Assembly: GCA_013822345.1 (NCBI GenBank) | Contig: PNKH01000058.1 | Span: 1-48,428, forward strand | Reading direction: 5' to 3' | DNA from: Isosphaera sp. | GTDB lineage: Bacteria > Planctomycetota > Planctomycetia > Gemmatales > Gemmataceae | Length of the DNA: 48,428 nt | Shown: in pieces, positions 1 to 7,372 of the stretch | How the letters are laid out: every line of letters starts with the position of its first letter | Numbering within the stretch: position 1 is the stretch's first letter | The notes under the pieces: model-generated | Seen by the model: only the letters and a program-made list of their open reading frames with translations | Database searches by the model: none | What the model was told of the DNA's origin: nothing | Program-made: the position numbers and the translations under genes

Positions 1-68
1 ATGACGGCCCCTCGTAGTCAGGGGACCGTGCCACCCGGAGCGGGATGTCACTCATCGTCGACAAACTC

Positions 69-85
69 AGAGTCTACACGACTCT
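69..85. promoter_or_regulatory. Inverted repeat upstream of XRE gene
   Basis: AGAGTC (69-74) and GACTCT (80-85) form a perfect 6-bp inverted repeat around a 5-nt spacer, ending 12 nt before the XRE start codon. GACT (80-83) and AGTC (88-91) form a second overlapping short palindrome. XRE regulators commonly bind short palindromes in their own promoters, so autoregulation is plausible. No experimental support; short palindromes also arise by chance. Confidence 0.35.
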
Positions 86-97
86 ACAGTCGCCGCA

Positions 98-361
98 ATG
101 GGGAAGCGGCGATCCTCGCCCGACGTGCGCGAGCGGTTCGGCACGGCCGTGAAGTTTCGGCGCGAGGAGTTGGAACTGACGCCGGAGAACCTGGCGGACA
201 AGGTCGGCATCCGCCGGACTTACCTGAGTGACGTGGAGCGCGGGAAGCGCAACCTGAGCCTGGTCAACAACGAGAAGTTGCCGGCCGCGCCGTCGGCCAG
301 CATGTCCAAACTGCTCGAAGCGGTCGAAGCCGCGACCGACGGGAATGTCGTGGGCTGGTAG
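98..361 (+). CDS. XRE-family helix-turn-helix regulator
   Basis: This 87-residue protein is a single-domain Cro/C1-type HTH regulator. The DNA-binding fold spans about residues 10-72, with the motif order typical of the family: FGTAVKFRREELELT, then ENLADKVGI as the second helix, and RRTYLSDVERGKRNLSL as recognition helix and following turn. The third-helix region reads NNEKLPAAPSASMSKLL, where relatives usually read closer to NIEKLAxALGVSxSELL, so the C-terminal part is slightly diverged. It is the only plus-strand gene recognised here and faces away from the DUF1552 gene. No good ribosome-binding site precedes the ATG at 98, but a perfect 6-bp inverted repeat lies 13 nt upstream and could be its own operator. 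The target is unknown; a stand-alone regulator or an antitoxin-like role are both possible, but no toxin partner was seen. Confidence 0.8.
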   Translation: MGKRRSSPDVRERFGTAVKFRREELELTPENLADKVGIRRTYLSDVERGKRNLSLVNNEKLPAAPSASMSKLLEAVEAATDGNVVGW

Positions 362-718
362 GATGGAGTCGCGGTGCCGATCTCCGTGCTGCCGAGCAAC
401 CCCCGGCCGCGACTCGCGCTGGCCCGCGCGAGGATCCCGTCCCCGGGCAGTTGCTCGGTCTTGACCAGCCGCGGCGCCACCCGCATCGTGGTCACCTCCT
501 GCTCCGTCGCGACGCGGAACCCCTCCCGCCTTCTGCCCGGCCGGTTCCCCCGTCGCATCCCCTTCGCGGCGGCAAGCACTGGCCGCGCTTCTCGATGCTG
601 TGCGGCTCGGTCACCCGCCCCACCAGCCACGCCAGCGCGTCCTTCCGGCACTGGTAATCGAAGTCGCCAGCAGCACCCGGCCCCAACACAGGGTTCGCGC
701 CAAGACGCCCGGGCGGGG
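362..718. other. Gap without a confident gene
   Basis: These 357 bases separate the XRE gene from the end of the DUF1552 gene. No frame gives a recognisable protein with a plausible start. Two minus-strand stretches look mildly protein-like: one containing QCRKDALAWLVGRVTEP (about 600-655) and one containing TTMRVAPRLVKTEQLPGDG (about 435-490). They are in different frames and could be decayed gene fragments, but I cannot assign a family. Confidence 0.4.
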
Positions 719-2002
719 TCAGATGCCCGCGAGGCGCTCCTTCGCGTCGCCGAACTCGCGCAACTGCAGTCCCATCTTGTCCATCAGCGACAGGTACAGG
801 CCGCACAACTTCCGCTTGTCGTTGCCGGCCTTCAGGTAGTCGAGTGAGCGCCCGGTCTTGAGCGCGCCGCCCAGGCCGCCCGCGAGCACCAGCGGCACCC
901 GCGTCCCGTTGTGTGCGTTCCAGTGCTCCGACACGAACATGATGCACGAGTTGTCCAGCACCGAGCCTTCGCCTTCCTTCATCTTCGACAACTTGTCGAC
1001 GAGGTACGCGTACTGCTCGACGTGGAACTTCACGATCGACTGGTACTCCTTGCCCTCGTTCAAGTGCGAGTAGCTGTGGTGGTCGTCGCGGACGCCGAGG
1101 AACGGGTACACCTGCCCGGACAGGTCGCGGGACATCAGCAGCGTGGCGACCCGCGAGCGGTCCGTCTGGAACGCCAGCGCGATGATGTCGCACATCAGCC
1201 TCGCGTACTCGCGGAAGTCTTTCGGCTGGGCCGCCGCCGGGCGCCGCCCGACCGGCGCCGCGGGCGCTTCGTCCTTCGCCGTCTTGTTCAGCCGCTGCAC
1301 GCGCTGTTCCGTCTCGCGGACCGACGACAGGTACTCGTCGAGCTTCTGCTTGTCGGTCCCGCTCACCTTACCGGTGATGTCGTTCGCCTGGCCCAGCACG
1401 TCGTCGAGGATGCTGCCCTGGAGCTTACCGGCCTTGCCCCCGAACAGGCCGTCGAACGCGAGCGCCGGGTACAGTTCGATCGGCACCGGCGAGTCGGAGT
1501 TGCGCCACGAGATGTGCGACGCGTACACCATCGAGTACTGGCTCTCGTGGAACCCGCTGACCGGCTGCTCGCAGCCCAGCACCAGGCTCGGTTGCGCCGT
1601 GTCCTCCTCGTGGTGATTCGCCAGCAGTTGGTCCATGCTGACGCCGCCCTTGATGGTGCGCCCGCGGCTCAGGGCGGCGCCCGAGAGGATGTTGCCGGTA
1701 CACTTCGCGTGCCCGCCGTCGCCCTCCTTGTTCCACAGCCCGTTGATGACGTTCAGCTTGTCCCTGAACGGCGCCAGCGGCTGCAGGCTGGAACCGAGTT
1801 CCATGTCCGCGCCGTCGCCCTTGGCCCACCAGTGCGGGGGCGAGATGCCGTCGCCGATGAACAGGCACGCGAACCGCTGCGCGGCCTTCTTCGCGACGGG
1901 AGCGTTCGCGAACGCCGCAACGGATTCGAGCCACGGCAGCGCGACCGTGACGCCCAGACCCTTGAGCAGCACGCGGCGCGAGACGGTCTTTTCGGCGGTC
2001 AC
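719..2002 (-). CDS. DUF1552 secreted protein
   Basis: This 427-residue protein belongs to the DUF1552 family, abundant in planctomycetes and of unknown function. The N-terminus carries a twin-arginine-like export signal (SRRVLLKG at residues 8-15, then a hydrophobic stretch to about 33). Family landmarks are FIGDGISPPHWWAKGDG after the signal, the GGVSMDQLLANH block near residue 120, LDEYLSSVRETEQRV, ALAFQTDRSRVATLLMSRD, and DNSCIMFVSEHWNAHNGT near the C-terminus. I chose the GTG at 2002 because its first bases overlap the stop of the upstream DUF1592 gene (GTGA) and a strong GGAGGT lies 5 nt before it. It is therefore translationally coupled to that gene. The same DUF1592-then-DUF1552 order occurs twice more in the window. 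Confidence 0.93.
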   Translation of the reverse strand: MTAEKTVSRRVLLKGLGVTVALPWLESVAAFANAPVAKKAAQRFACLFIGDGISPPHWWAKGDGADMELGSSLQPLAPFRDKLNVINGLWNKEGDGGHAKCTGNILSGAALSRGRTIKGGVSMDQLLANHHEEDTAQPSLVLGCEQPVSGFHESQYSMVYASHISWRNSDSPVPIELYPALAFDGLFGGKAGKLQGSILDDVLGQANDITGKVSGTDKQKLDEYLSSVRETEQRVQRLNKTAKDEAPAAPVGRRPAAAQPKDFREYARLMCDIIALAFQTDRSRVATLLMSRDLSGQVYPFLGVRDDHHSYSHLNEGKEYQSIVKFHVEQYAYLVDKLSKMKEGEGSVLDNSCIMFVSEHWNAHNGTRVPLVLAGGLGGALKTGRSLDYLKAGNDKRKLCGLYLSLMDKMGLQLREFGDAKERLAGI

Positions 2003-4923
2003 TTTTCACCTCCGGGTTGTGGTTCGGTTCGGAACTTGGTCGGGGAAAAGTCCTTGCACCGCTGCGTGCGGAACTGTGGGCTGGTCGCCACCAGTTCGAA
2101 CACCGTGGACAGTTTGGAGTCGTCCTTCGCGAGTTCGGCTTGCATCTTCTCCAACAGCGACTGGTCGGACAGTTGCAGCGAGCGGCCGAGCGCGTAGCCC
2201 AGGAATTTGTGCGACAGCGTCTTGGCGAACTCCGCCTTGCGGTGCTTCGCGAGGTAGTCGCCGAACTCCGGCACGCCGCGCGTTTCCTTGCCGTCGGGAA
2301 GCGCGACCAGGTTATCGACCGGGCGACCGGCGAGGTCTTTCGCGCGGCCCCGGCCGATCGGGTCGAAGCCCTCCATCGCGAGGCCGACCGGGTCGAACCG
2401 CTGGTGGCACCGGGCGCACGCCGCGTCCTCGACGTGCAACTTCAGCAGTTGGCGGATCGTCTTGCCGTTGGTGTCGGTCTCCTTCGCGGGCAGCACCGCC
2501 ACGTCCGGCGGGGGCGGCGGGATGTGTTCGCCGAGCAGCTTGTGGACGACCCAGAACCCGCGCTTGACCGGGCTGGTCCGCTGCGGCTGCGAGTTCTTCG
2601 TGAGGAACACGGCCATGCCCAGAACCCCGCCGCGCCCGTTCGCGTGCAACCCGGTGACGAGCTCCCACTCGTCCGCCGTGCCCTTGAACGGCAAGCCGTA
2701 GTGCGCCGCGAGTTTCTTGTTCACGAACGTCGCGTCGCCGTTGAGCAGGTGCGTGATCGGCCCGTCGGTCCGGATCAGGTGCGTGATGAGGCGCGTCGGC
2801 TCCTCGAACATCGCGCTCCTCAGCGCGTCGTCGAACGCGGGGAACACGGCGCGGTTCACCGCCTCCTGCGCGAGGAAGTCGCGGTGCCCGAGCCACTGGC
2901 CGAAGAACTCCCGCGCGAACCGGCTCACCTTCGCGTCCGTCGCCATGCGGCGGACCTGCTCGCGCAGCACCTTCTCGTCGCGCAACTTGCCGGCCTTCGC
3001 GAGCGCCAGCAACTCGTCGTCCGGCGGGCCGGACCAGACGAAGTAGCTCAGCCGCGACGCGAGCCCGAGGTCGGAGAGCGGGGCCACCGAGTCGCCGGCG
3101 GGGGTCGCGTCGAACCGCATGGCGAAGTGCGGCGACACGAGCACGCGAACGATCGACGCCCGCACCGCGGCTTCGGTGCCGTGGTCCTTGTCGCGGCACA
3201 CGTCGGTGAAGAACGTCTCGAGCTTCCGCCGCTCCGCGTCGGTCAGCGGCCGCCGGTACGCCCTCTCCGCGAACGCGAGCAGGTCTTTGAGGTACAGCGC
3301 TTCCGCACGCTTCAGCGCCTCGGCTTGCCCCCTCAGCCCGGCGCGCACGTCCTCGAAGAACACGCTGACAGGGTGCTTCGCGAGGGCGTCCCCGGTGAGC
3401 TTGACGTTGGCGCGCCTGAGGTACGCCTCCTTGAAGCGCGCGAGGGTTTCGTCCCTCGTCAACCCCGGGTCTTCCTCCTTGAACGAGTCGAAATCGGGGT
3501 GCTTGAGGAAGTTCCGCTCGGACCGCTCGAAGAACACGAACCCGCGGAGCATCCTCTCCCAGATGCCGGTCGCGAAGTACAACTCCGCCCACAGGCGGTC
3601 GAGTTCTCGCGCCTCCGCGTCGCTCAGGACCGAGCGGCACAGCGGCACGTCGTCGCGGAAGAAGCCTTCGACGAGGTGGAACCCGGCCGACAGGCCGCGC
3701 GTGGAATCGACGTGGAAGAAGCGGTTCGGGAACAGCCGGCAGAACGCGGCCCCCGACGCGAGGACGGCCGGCCCGACCTTCTCGCCCGCGGCGGGAAGGC
3801 CGGGCACCGGGACGCTCAGTTTCACGAGCTTCGCCGGGTCGAACGTGTCGCGCGCGTCGGCCGTTTTGCGGCGCCGCGCGAGGTGGTCGATCGGCCCGTT
3901 CCCGGCGTTCGCGACGATGGCCGGTGTTTCCGTCGGGGCCAGTTCCCTGCCCAGTTTCGCGGCGTCCGCGGCCAGCGCCTTCGCCGCGCCCTGCACCTCC
4001 GCGGGGTTCGGCGCGTCGGCGTTCGTCGGCGCCGGGAACCTCGCCCACCGCCCGCGGAGCCACGCGACAAACAACTTGTCGTCCGACGGGCCCTCGAGCG
4101 CGTCCCACAGCAGGCGCGCGTACTTCGGGCTCAACCCGCGCTCGGTCGCCCAGCCCTCGACGGCGGCGTCCTTCCGCGCCGCGGGCCGGTGCTTGTACAG
4201 CCACAACGCGGCGAAACACTTCTCGTGATCGACGGCCCGCGCCTCGTAGAAGCGGATGACGGCCTGCTCGTAGAACTTCTGCCGGTCCGCGAACGTGACG
4301 ACCGCGTGCGGGGCGAACGCCAGCCCCGTCGTGGTGAGCAGCGCGTGGTCCGCGACCTGCTCGCCGGCCGCGTAGTACTTCTTGAACAGGCTCGGCGACA
4401 TCGTGAGCGCCTCGCCGGTGTTGTTGAAGCCCTCACCGGAAGCCGGGTCGACGGGGAACGCCTTCGTCGGGCGGATGTCGGCCCCGGTGAGGTCGAGAAT
4501 GGTGTAGTCGTACTCCGCGTTGGAGAGCCGCCGCGGCGGCACCGCGCCCGGGTCGCCCGCGAGCTTGCGCGCCTCGGAGAGCAGCACCCTTTCGAGGGTG
4601 GCGATCACCTCCGCGCGCGACTCGGCCGTCGGCTGCTTGGCCTTCGCGGGCGGCATCTCCTCTTTCCGGAGGAACGTGACGACGTGCTCCCACTGGCGGA
4701 AGTCTTCAAGGAGCTTCGCGGACGAGGTGAACTTGGTCAAGTCGAGGTCGCCGCTCGGCTTCTGCCTCGTGTGGCACTGCACGCAGTAGGTGTTTAGGAA
4801 CGGCACCACCTTGTCCTGAAACGGGTCGGCCGCCCGCGCCCCGGACGCCCCGAGCAGAACCAGCGCCACGAGGAACGGGCGCGCGACCGCGGACGCGGAG
4901 CGCACGGGCGGAACCACGGACAT
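1999..4923 (-). CDS. DUF1592/PSD1-type haem c protein
   Basis: This 974-residue exported protein has the planctomycete multi-DUF architecture: a CxxCH motif (CVQCH, residues 47-51) after the signal peptide, then DUF1587-like (RRLSNAEYDYTILDLTG), DUF1595-like (AERAYRRPLTDAERRKLE), DUF1592 (SRLSYFVWSGPPDDELL), DUF1588 (with PVKRGFWVVHKLLGE and a second CxxCH, CARCH, residues 836-840) and DUF1585 (HKFLGYALGRSLQLSDQ) domains. The two CxxCH motifs suggest covalent c-type haem, so a periplasmic or surface redox role is likely; the substrate is unknown. I chose the ATG at 4923 rather than upstream starts because the signal peptide (PFLVALVLLGASGARA) then begins at a normal distance. The 198-base gap to the ThiF gene probably holds its promoter, although no clear consensus is visible. 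Confidence 0.9.
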   Translation of the reverse strand: MSVVPPVRSASAVARPFLVALVLLGASGARAADPFQDKVVPFLNTYCVQCHTRQKPSGDLDLTKFTSSAKLLEDFRQWEHVVTFLRKEEMPPAKAKQPTAESRAEVIATLERVLLSEARKLAGDPGAVPPRRLSNAEYDYTILDLTGADIRPTKAFPVDPASGEGFNNTGEALTMSPSLFKKYYAAGEQVADHALLTTTGLAFAPHAVVTFADRQKFYEQAVIRFYEARAVDHEKCFAALWLYKHRPAARKDAAVEGWATERGLSPKYARLLWDALEGPSDDKLFVAWLRGRWARFPAPTNADAPNPAEVQGAAKALAADAAKLGRELAPTETPAIVANAGNGPIDHLARRRKTADARDTFDPAKLVKLSVPVPGLPAAGEKVGPAVLASGAAFCRLFPNRFFHVDSTRGLSAGFHLVEGFFRDDVPLCRSVLSDAEARELDRLWAELYFATGIWERMLRGFVFFERSERNFLKHPDFDSFKEEDPGLTRDETLARFKEAYLRRANVKLTGDALAKHPVSVFFEDVRAGLRGQAEALKRAEALYLKDLLAFAERAYRRPLTDAERRKLETFFTDVCRDKDHGTEAAVRASIVRVLVSPHFAMRFDATPAGDSVAPLSDLGLASRLSYFVWSGPPDDELLALAKAGKLRDEKVLREQVRRMATDAKVSRFAREFFGQWLGHRDFLAQEAVNRAVFPAFDDALRSAMFEEPTRLITHLIRTDGPITHLLNGDATFVNKKLAAHYGLPFKGTADEWELVTGLHANGRGGVLGMAVFLTKNSQPQRTSPVKRGFWVVHKLLGEHIPPPPPDVAVLPAKETDTNGKTIRQLLKLHVEDAACARCHQRFDPVGLAMEGFDPIGRGRAKDLAGRPVDNLVALPDGKETRGVPEFGDYLAKHRKAEFAKTLSHKFLGYALGRSLQLSDQSLLEKMQAELAKDDSKLSTVFELVATSPQFRTQRCKDFSPTKFRTEPQPGGEK

Positions 4924-5121
4924 CGGGTGCCTCGCTGAAACTGGTCGTGACTTCACAATCGGTGGCGGGGGGCTACGGGCGGGCATGACGGCGGGGCCAT
5001 TCGCGGGCGGGACTTCGTACTCTCTCATCCCCGTGAACAATGCTATCAGACGCCTTGGGTCGAAGCGCGTCCCATCCGGGGCGAACCGGCATGTTTTCCC
5101 CACCGTGCGACGGCGGCAACA

Positions 5122-5892
5122 TTATGGGTCGCGGGTAGGCGGGGCACCGGGGCCGGGGTTGCACACCGGACACCCGGGGCGCCGCCGCGTCCGGAACACC
5201 CGGAACCGCATGTCGCGCAGGTCGCACGCCAGTAAGCGGTCGGCCAGGGGTTCGCCGACGCCGGTGACGAGCTTGATGACCTCGGCGGCGGCGAAGCTAC
5301 CGGCCGCCCCGGACACCGCCCCGAACACCGGGAACCGGCGCGTCCAGTCCGCCGGCACCTCGGGCACCCGGCACGCGAGGCACGCGGTGCGGCCGGGCAG
5401 CACCGTCGTCACCTGGGCGGTCAGCTCGTACACCGCCGCCTCGACCAGCGGCTTGCCAAGGCGCACGGCCGCGGCGTTGAGCGCGAGCCGCTCCTCGAAC
5501 AGCGGGGCCGCGTCCACCACCACGTCGGCCAGGCTCACCAGCCGCGGGGCGTTCTCCGGGGTGACGTTCTCCGGTACGGCGACCACTTCGACCCGCGGGT
5601 TCAGCTCCCGCAACCGGCGCGCGGCGCACGCGACGCGCGGCGTCCCGATGGCGGCGTGGGTCATGAGCAGTTGCCGGTTCAGGTCGCCCGGCTTGATGTT
5701 TCCGGCGTGGGCCAGGATCAGCCGCCCGACCCCGGCCGCGGCGAGTTCGTAGGCCGCGACCCCGCCCAGCCCGCCGACGCGCGAAACGAGGACGGACGCG
5801 GCCTTGAGCTTCCGCTGGCCCGACTCGCCCACGCCGGGCACCGTCATCTGCCACGCGTAGGCTTCCCGCTCGTCCGCGGTGAGTTCGGTCAT
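5122..5892 (-). CDS. HesA/MoeB/ThiF-family E1-like enzyme
   Basis: This 256-residue protein has the ThiF/MoeB adenylation fold of E1-like enzymes, which activate a ubiquitin-like sulfur carrier by AMP transfer. The nucleotide loop is RVGGLGG (38-44), with R and V where MoeB has G and A. LNRQ (71-74) supplies the conserved Arg, and VVVD ends at Asp127. Two CxxC pairs (171-174 and 241-244) form the expected zinc site. The acidic strand DxD that normally precedes NRQ is replaced by AHAGNIKPGD, a variation I associate with HesA-like proteins (memory, not a search). The ATG at 5892 overlaps the ATPase stop (ATGA), so it is translationally coupled as the last gene of an ABC-transporter operon. No MoaD/ThiS-like partner ending in GG is visible in the window. 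A role in metal-cofactor or sulfur metabolism is inferred. Confidence 0.88.
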   Translation of the reverse strand: MTELTADEREAYAWQMTVPGVGESGQRKLKAASVLVSRVGGLGGVAAYELAAAGVGRLILAHAGNIKPGDLNRQLLMTHAAIGTPRVACAARRLRELNPRVEVVAVPENVTPENAPRLVSLADVVVDAAPLFEERLALNAAAVRLGKPLVEAAVYELTAQVTTVLPGRTACLACRVPEVPADWTRRFPVFGAVSGAAGSFAAAEVIKLVTGVGEPLADRLLACDLRDMRFRVFRTRRRPGCPVCNPGPGAPPTRDP

Positions 5893-6539
5893 GCGCGGTC
5901 CCCGGCGGGGGTGATCCGCCCGCCCTCGAACCGCAGGCGGCAATCCCCGAGCAGGTCTGCCTCGGCGCGGTTGTGGGTGACGTGCAGCACGGTCAGGCCC
6001 CCGTCCCGGCGCAGCCCCCGGAGCAGTTCGACGAGCCGGTCGCGGGTGTCCTCGTCCAGCGCGTTGAGCGGCTCGTCGAGGAGCAGCACCGGCGGCCGGA
6101 ACGCCAGCGCCCGCCCGAGCGCGACCCGCTGCGCCTCGCCGCCGCTCAGCCCCACCGCCCGCCGGGACAGCAGGCCGACCACCCCGAGCCGGTCGGCCAG
6201 TTCGCTCACGCGGGCGTCGACCTCGGCCCGCGGCGCCCCGCGGACTACCAGCGCGAACGCGATGTTCTCCCGCACGGTCATCGTCTTGAACAGGACCGCG
6301 TCCTGTGGGACGTACCCAACGTTCCGGGCCGCCGGCGGGAAGCCGGTCACGTCGAGCCCCGCCAGGACGACCCGCCCGGCGGTCGGCCGGCGCAGCCCGG
6401 CGACCGCCTCCAGCACGGTCGTCTTCCCGCCCCCGGTCCGGCCCATCAGCACCGCGTACGCGCCGGCCGGGACGGCGAACGACACCCCGTCGAGGGCGAA
6501 CCCGCCTTGCCGAATGCTCAGCCCCTCGACCGCGATCAC
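5889..6539 (-). CDS. ABC transporter ATPase (molybdate/sulfate-type)
   Basis: This 216-residue ATPase energises the adjacent permease. All motifs are present: Walker A GRTGGGKT (33-40), Q-loop VPQD (Q79), signature LSGGE (131-135), Walker B VLLLDE (151-156) and switch His in HVTHN (H189). It is closest in look to ModC/CysA/WtpC-type importers but ends right after the nucleotide-binding domain, lacking the C-terminal TOBE domain of full-length ModC (about 350 residues). I start at the GTG at 6539, which has GGAGG just upstream and places the first beta strand (IAVEGLSI) correctly; the longer open frame upstream is non-coding. The permease stop lies 17 nt upstream, and the stop overlaps the E1-like gene's start. 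The substrate cannot be read from the sequence; an oxyanion is most likely. Confidence 0.93.
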   Translation of the reverse strand: MIAVEGLSIRQGGFALDGVSFAVPAGAYAVLMGRTGGGKTTVLEAVAGLRRPTAGRVVLAGLDVTGFPPAARNVGYVPQDAVLFKTMTVRENIAFALVVRGAPRAEVDARVSELADRLGVVGLLSRRAVGLSGGEAQRVALGRALAFRPPVLLLDEPLNALDEDTRDRLVELLRGLRRDGGLTVLHVTHNRAEADLLGDCRLRFEGGRITPAGDRA

Positions 6540-6556
6540 GACTCCTCCAGCTCGGT

Positions 6557-7372
6557 TCAGATGAGGCCGGTGCCGCGCAGCCCGAACGCCCGCGTCACCA
6601 CCAGCACCGCCACGGCCACCACGATCATCAGCAGCGACACCGCCAGCGCCGCCTCCAGGTTGCCGATGCTCAGTTCCAGAAACACGCTCGTTGAGAGCAC
6701 CTCGGTGCGCATCCGCGTCGCCCCGCAGAACACCAGGATAGGTCCGAACTCGCCCAGCGCCCTCGCCCACGCCAGCGTGAACGCGGTCAGCACGCCCCGC
6801 CGCGCTTCGGGCAGCGTTACGCGCCAGAACGCCTGCGCCCGCGAGCAGCCGAGCGTCCGCGCGATGTCTTCCGCGCGCGGGTCGATCCCGTCGAACGTCA
6901 CCTTCATCGTGCGGACGGCGAACGCCGCGGACACCGCGAACTGCGCCACCACCACCCCCGCGACCGCGTAAGTGACGGGCAGCACGTGCCGCTGGAACCA
7001 CGCCCCCGGCGGCGTCTGGAAGAGGATCAAGAGGCTCAGCCCGACCACGAGCGGCGGGAGCACGATGGGCACGTCGAGGAGCACGTCGACGGCCGCGCTC
7101 CCCGGGAACCGCGTGCGCGACAGCAGGTAGCCGAGCGGCACCGCGACCCACACCGACATGATCGCCGCCGCCGAGCAACTCAGCAGGCTGAGCCAGACCG
7201 CGGCGCGGATCTGCGGCGACGCGAACGCCCGGGCCAGATCGCCGAACGAGGTGTGCGCGAGGTCGGCGACGAGAAGGGCGACGATCAGGCCGACGTACAG
7301 CCCGCCGAGCAGCCCGAGGCACAGGTAGAACGGCACGTCCGAGCGCGCCCCCGGCGCGACCGGCGCGGTCAC
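6557..7372 (-). CDS. ABC transporter permease (ModB/CysT type)
   Basis: This 271-residue inner-membrane permease has about six hydrophobic segments, starting with LCLGLLGGLYVGLIVALLVA near residue 18 and ending near VSLLMIVVAVAVLVV. The cytoplasmic EAA loop, which docks with the ATPase, is recognisable as ARTLGCSRAQAFWRVTLPEA followed by GVLTAFTLAWARALGEFG, a typical ModB/CysT signature. The GTG start at 7372 overlaps the stop of the solute-binding gene (GTGA), so the two are translationally coupled. It forms the membrane channel of the importer whose ATPase follows 17 nt downstream. Substrate is not determined; molybdate, tungstate or another oxyanion is the family expectation. Confidence 0.93.
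   Translation of the reverse strand: MTAPVAPGARSDVPFYLCLGLLGGLYVGLIVALLVADLAHTSFGDLARAFASPQIRAAVWLSLLSCSAAAIMSVWVAVPLGYLLSRTRFPGSAAVDVLLDVPIVLPPLVVGLSLLILFQTPPGAWFQRHVLPVTYAVAGVVVAQFAVSAAFAVRTMKVTFDGIDPRAEDIARTLGCSRAQAFWRVTLPEARRGVLTAFTLAWARALGEFGPILVFCGATRMRTEVLSTSVFLELSIGNLEAALAVSLLMIVVAVAVLVVTRAFGLRGTGLI

Noticed and set aside
362-718. Possible decayed gene fragments on the minus strand
   Set aside because: Two short protein-like stretches in different frames give no recognisable family, so no gene was called.
2017-4797. Long plus-strand open frame (926 codons) opposite the DUF1592 gene
   Set aside because: It is an antisense shadow caused by high GC; the translation is Arg/Val/Leu-rich without domains, whereas the minus strand gives a full PSD1-type protein. 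The same applies to other long plus-strand frames, such as 15552-18815, 20092-22644 and 37161-39866.
5889-7322. 477-codon frame giving an N-terminal extension of the ATPase
   Set aside because: The extension overlaps the permease gene in another frame; the GTG at 6539 has a good ribosome-binding site and begins the canonical ATPase strand.
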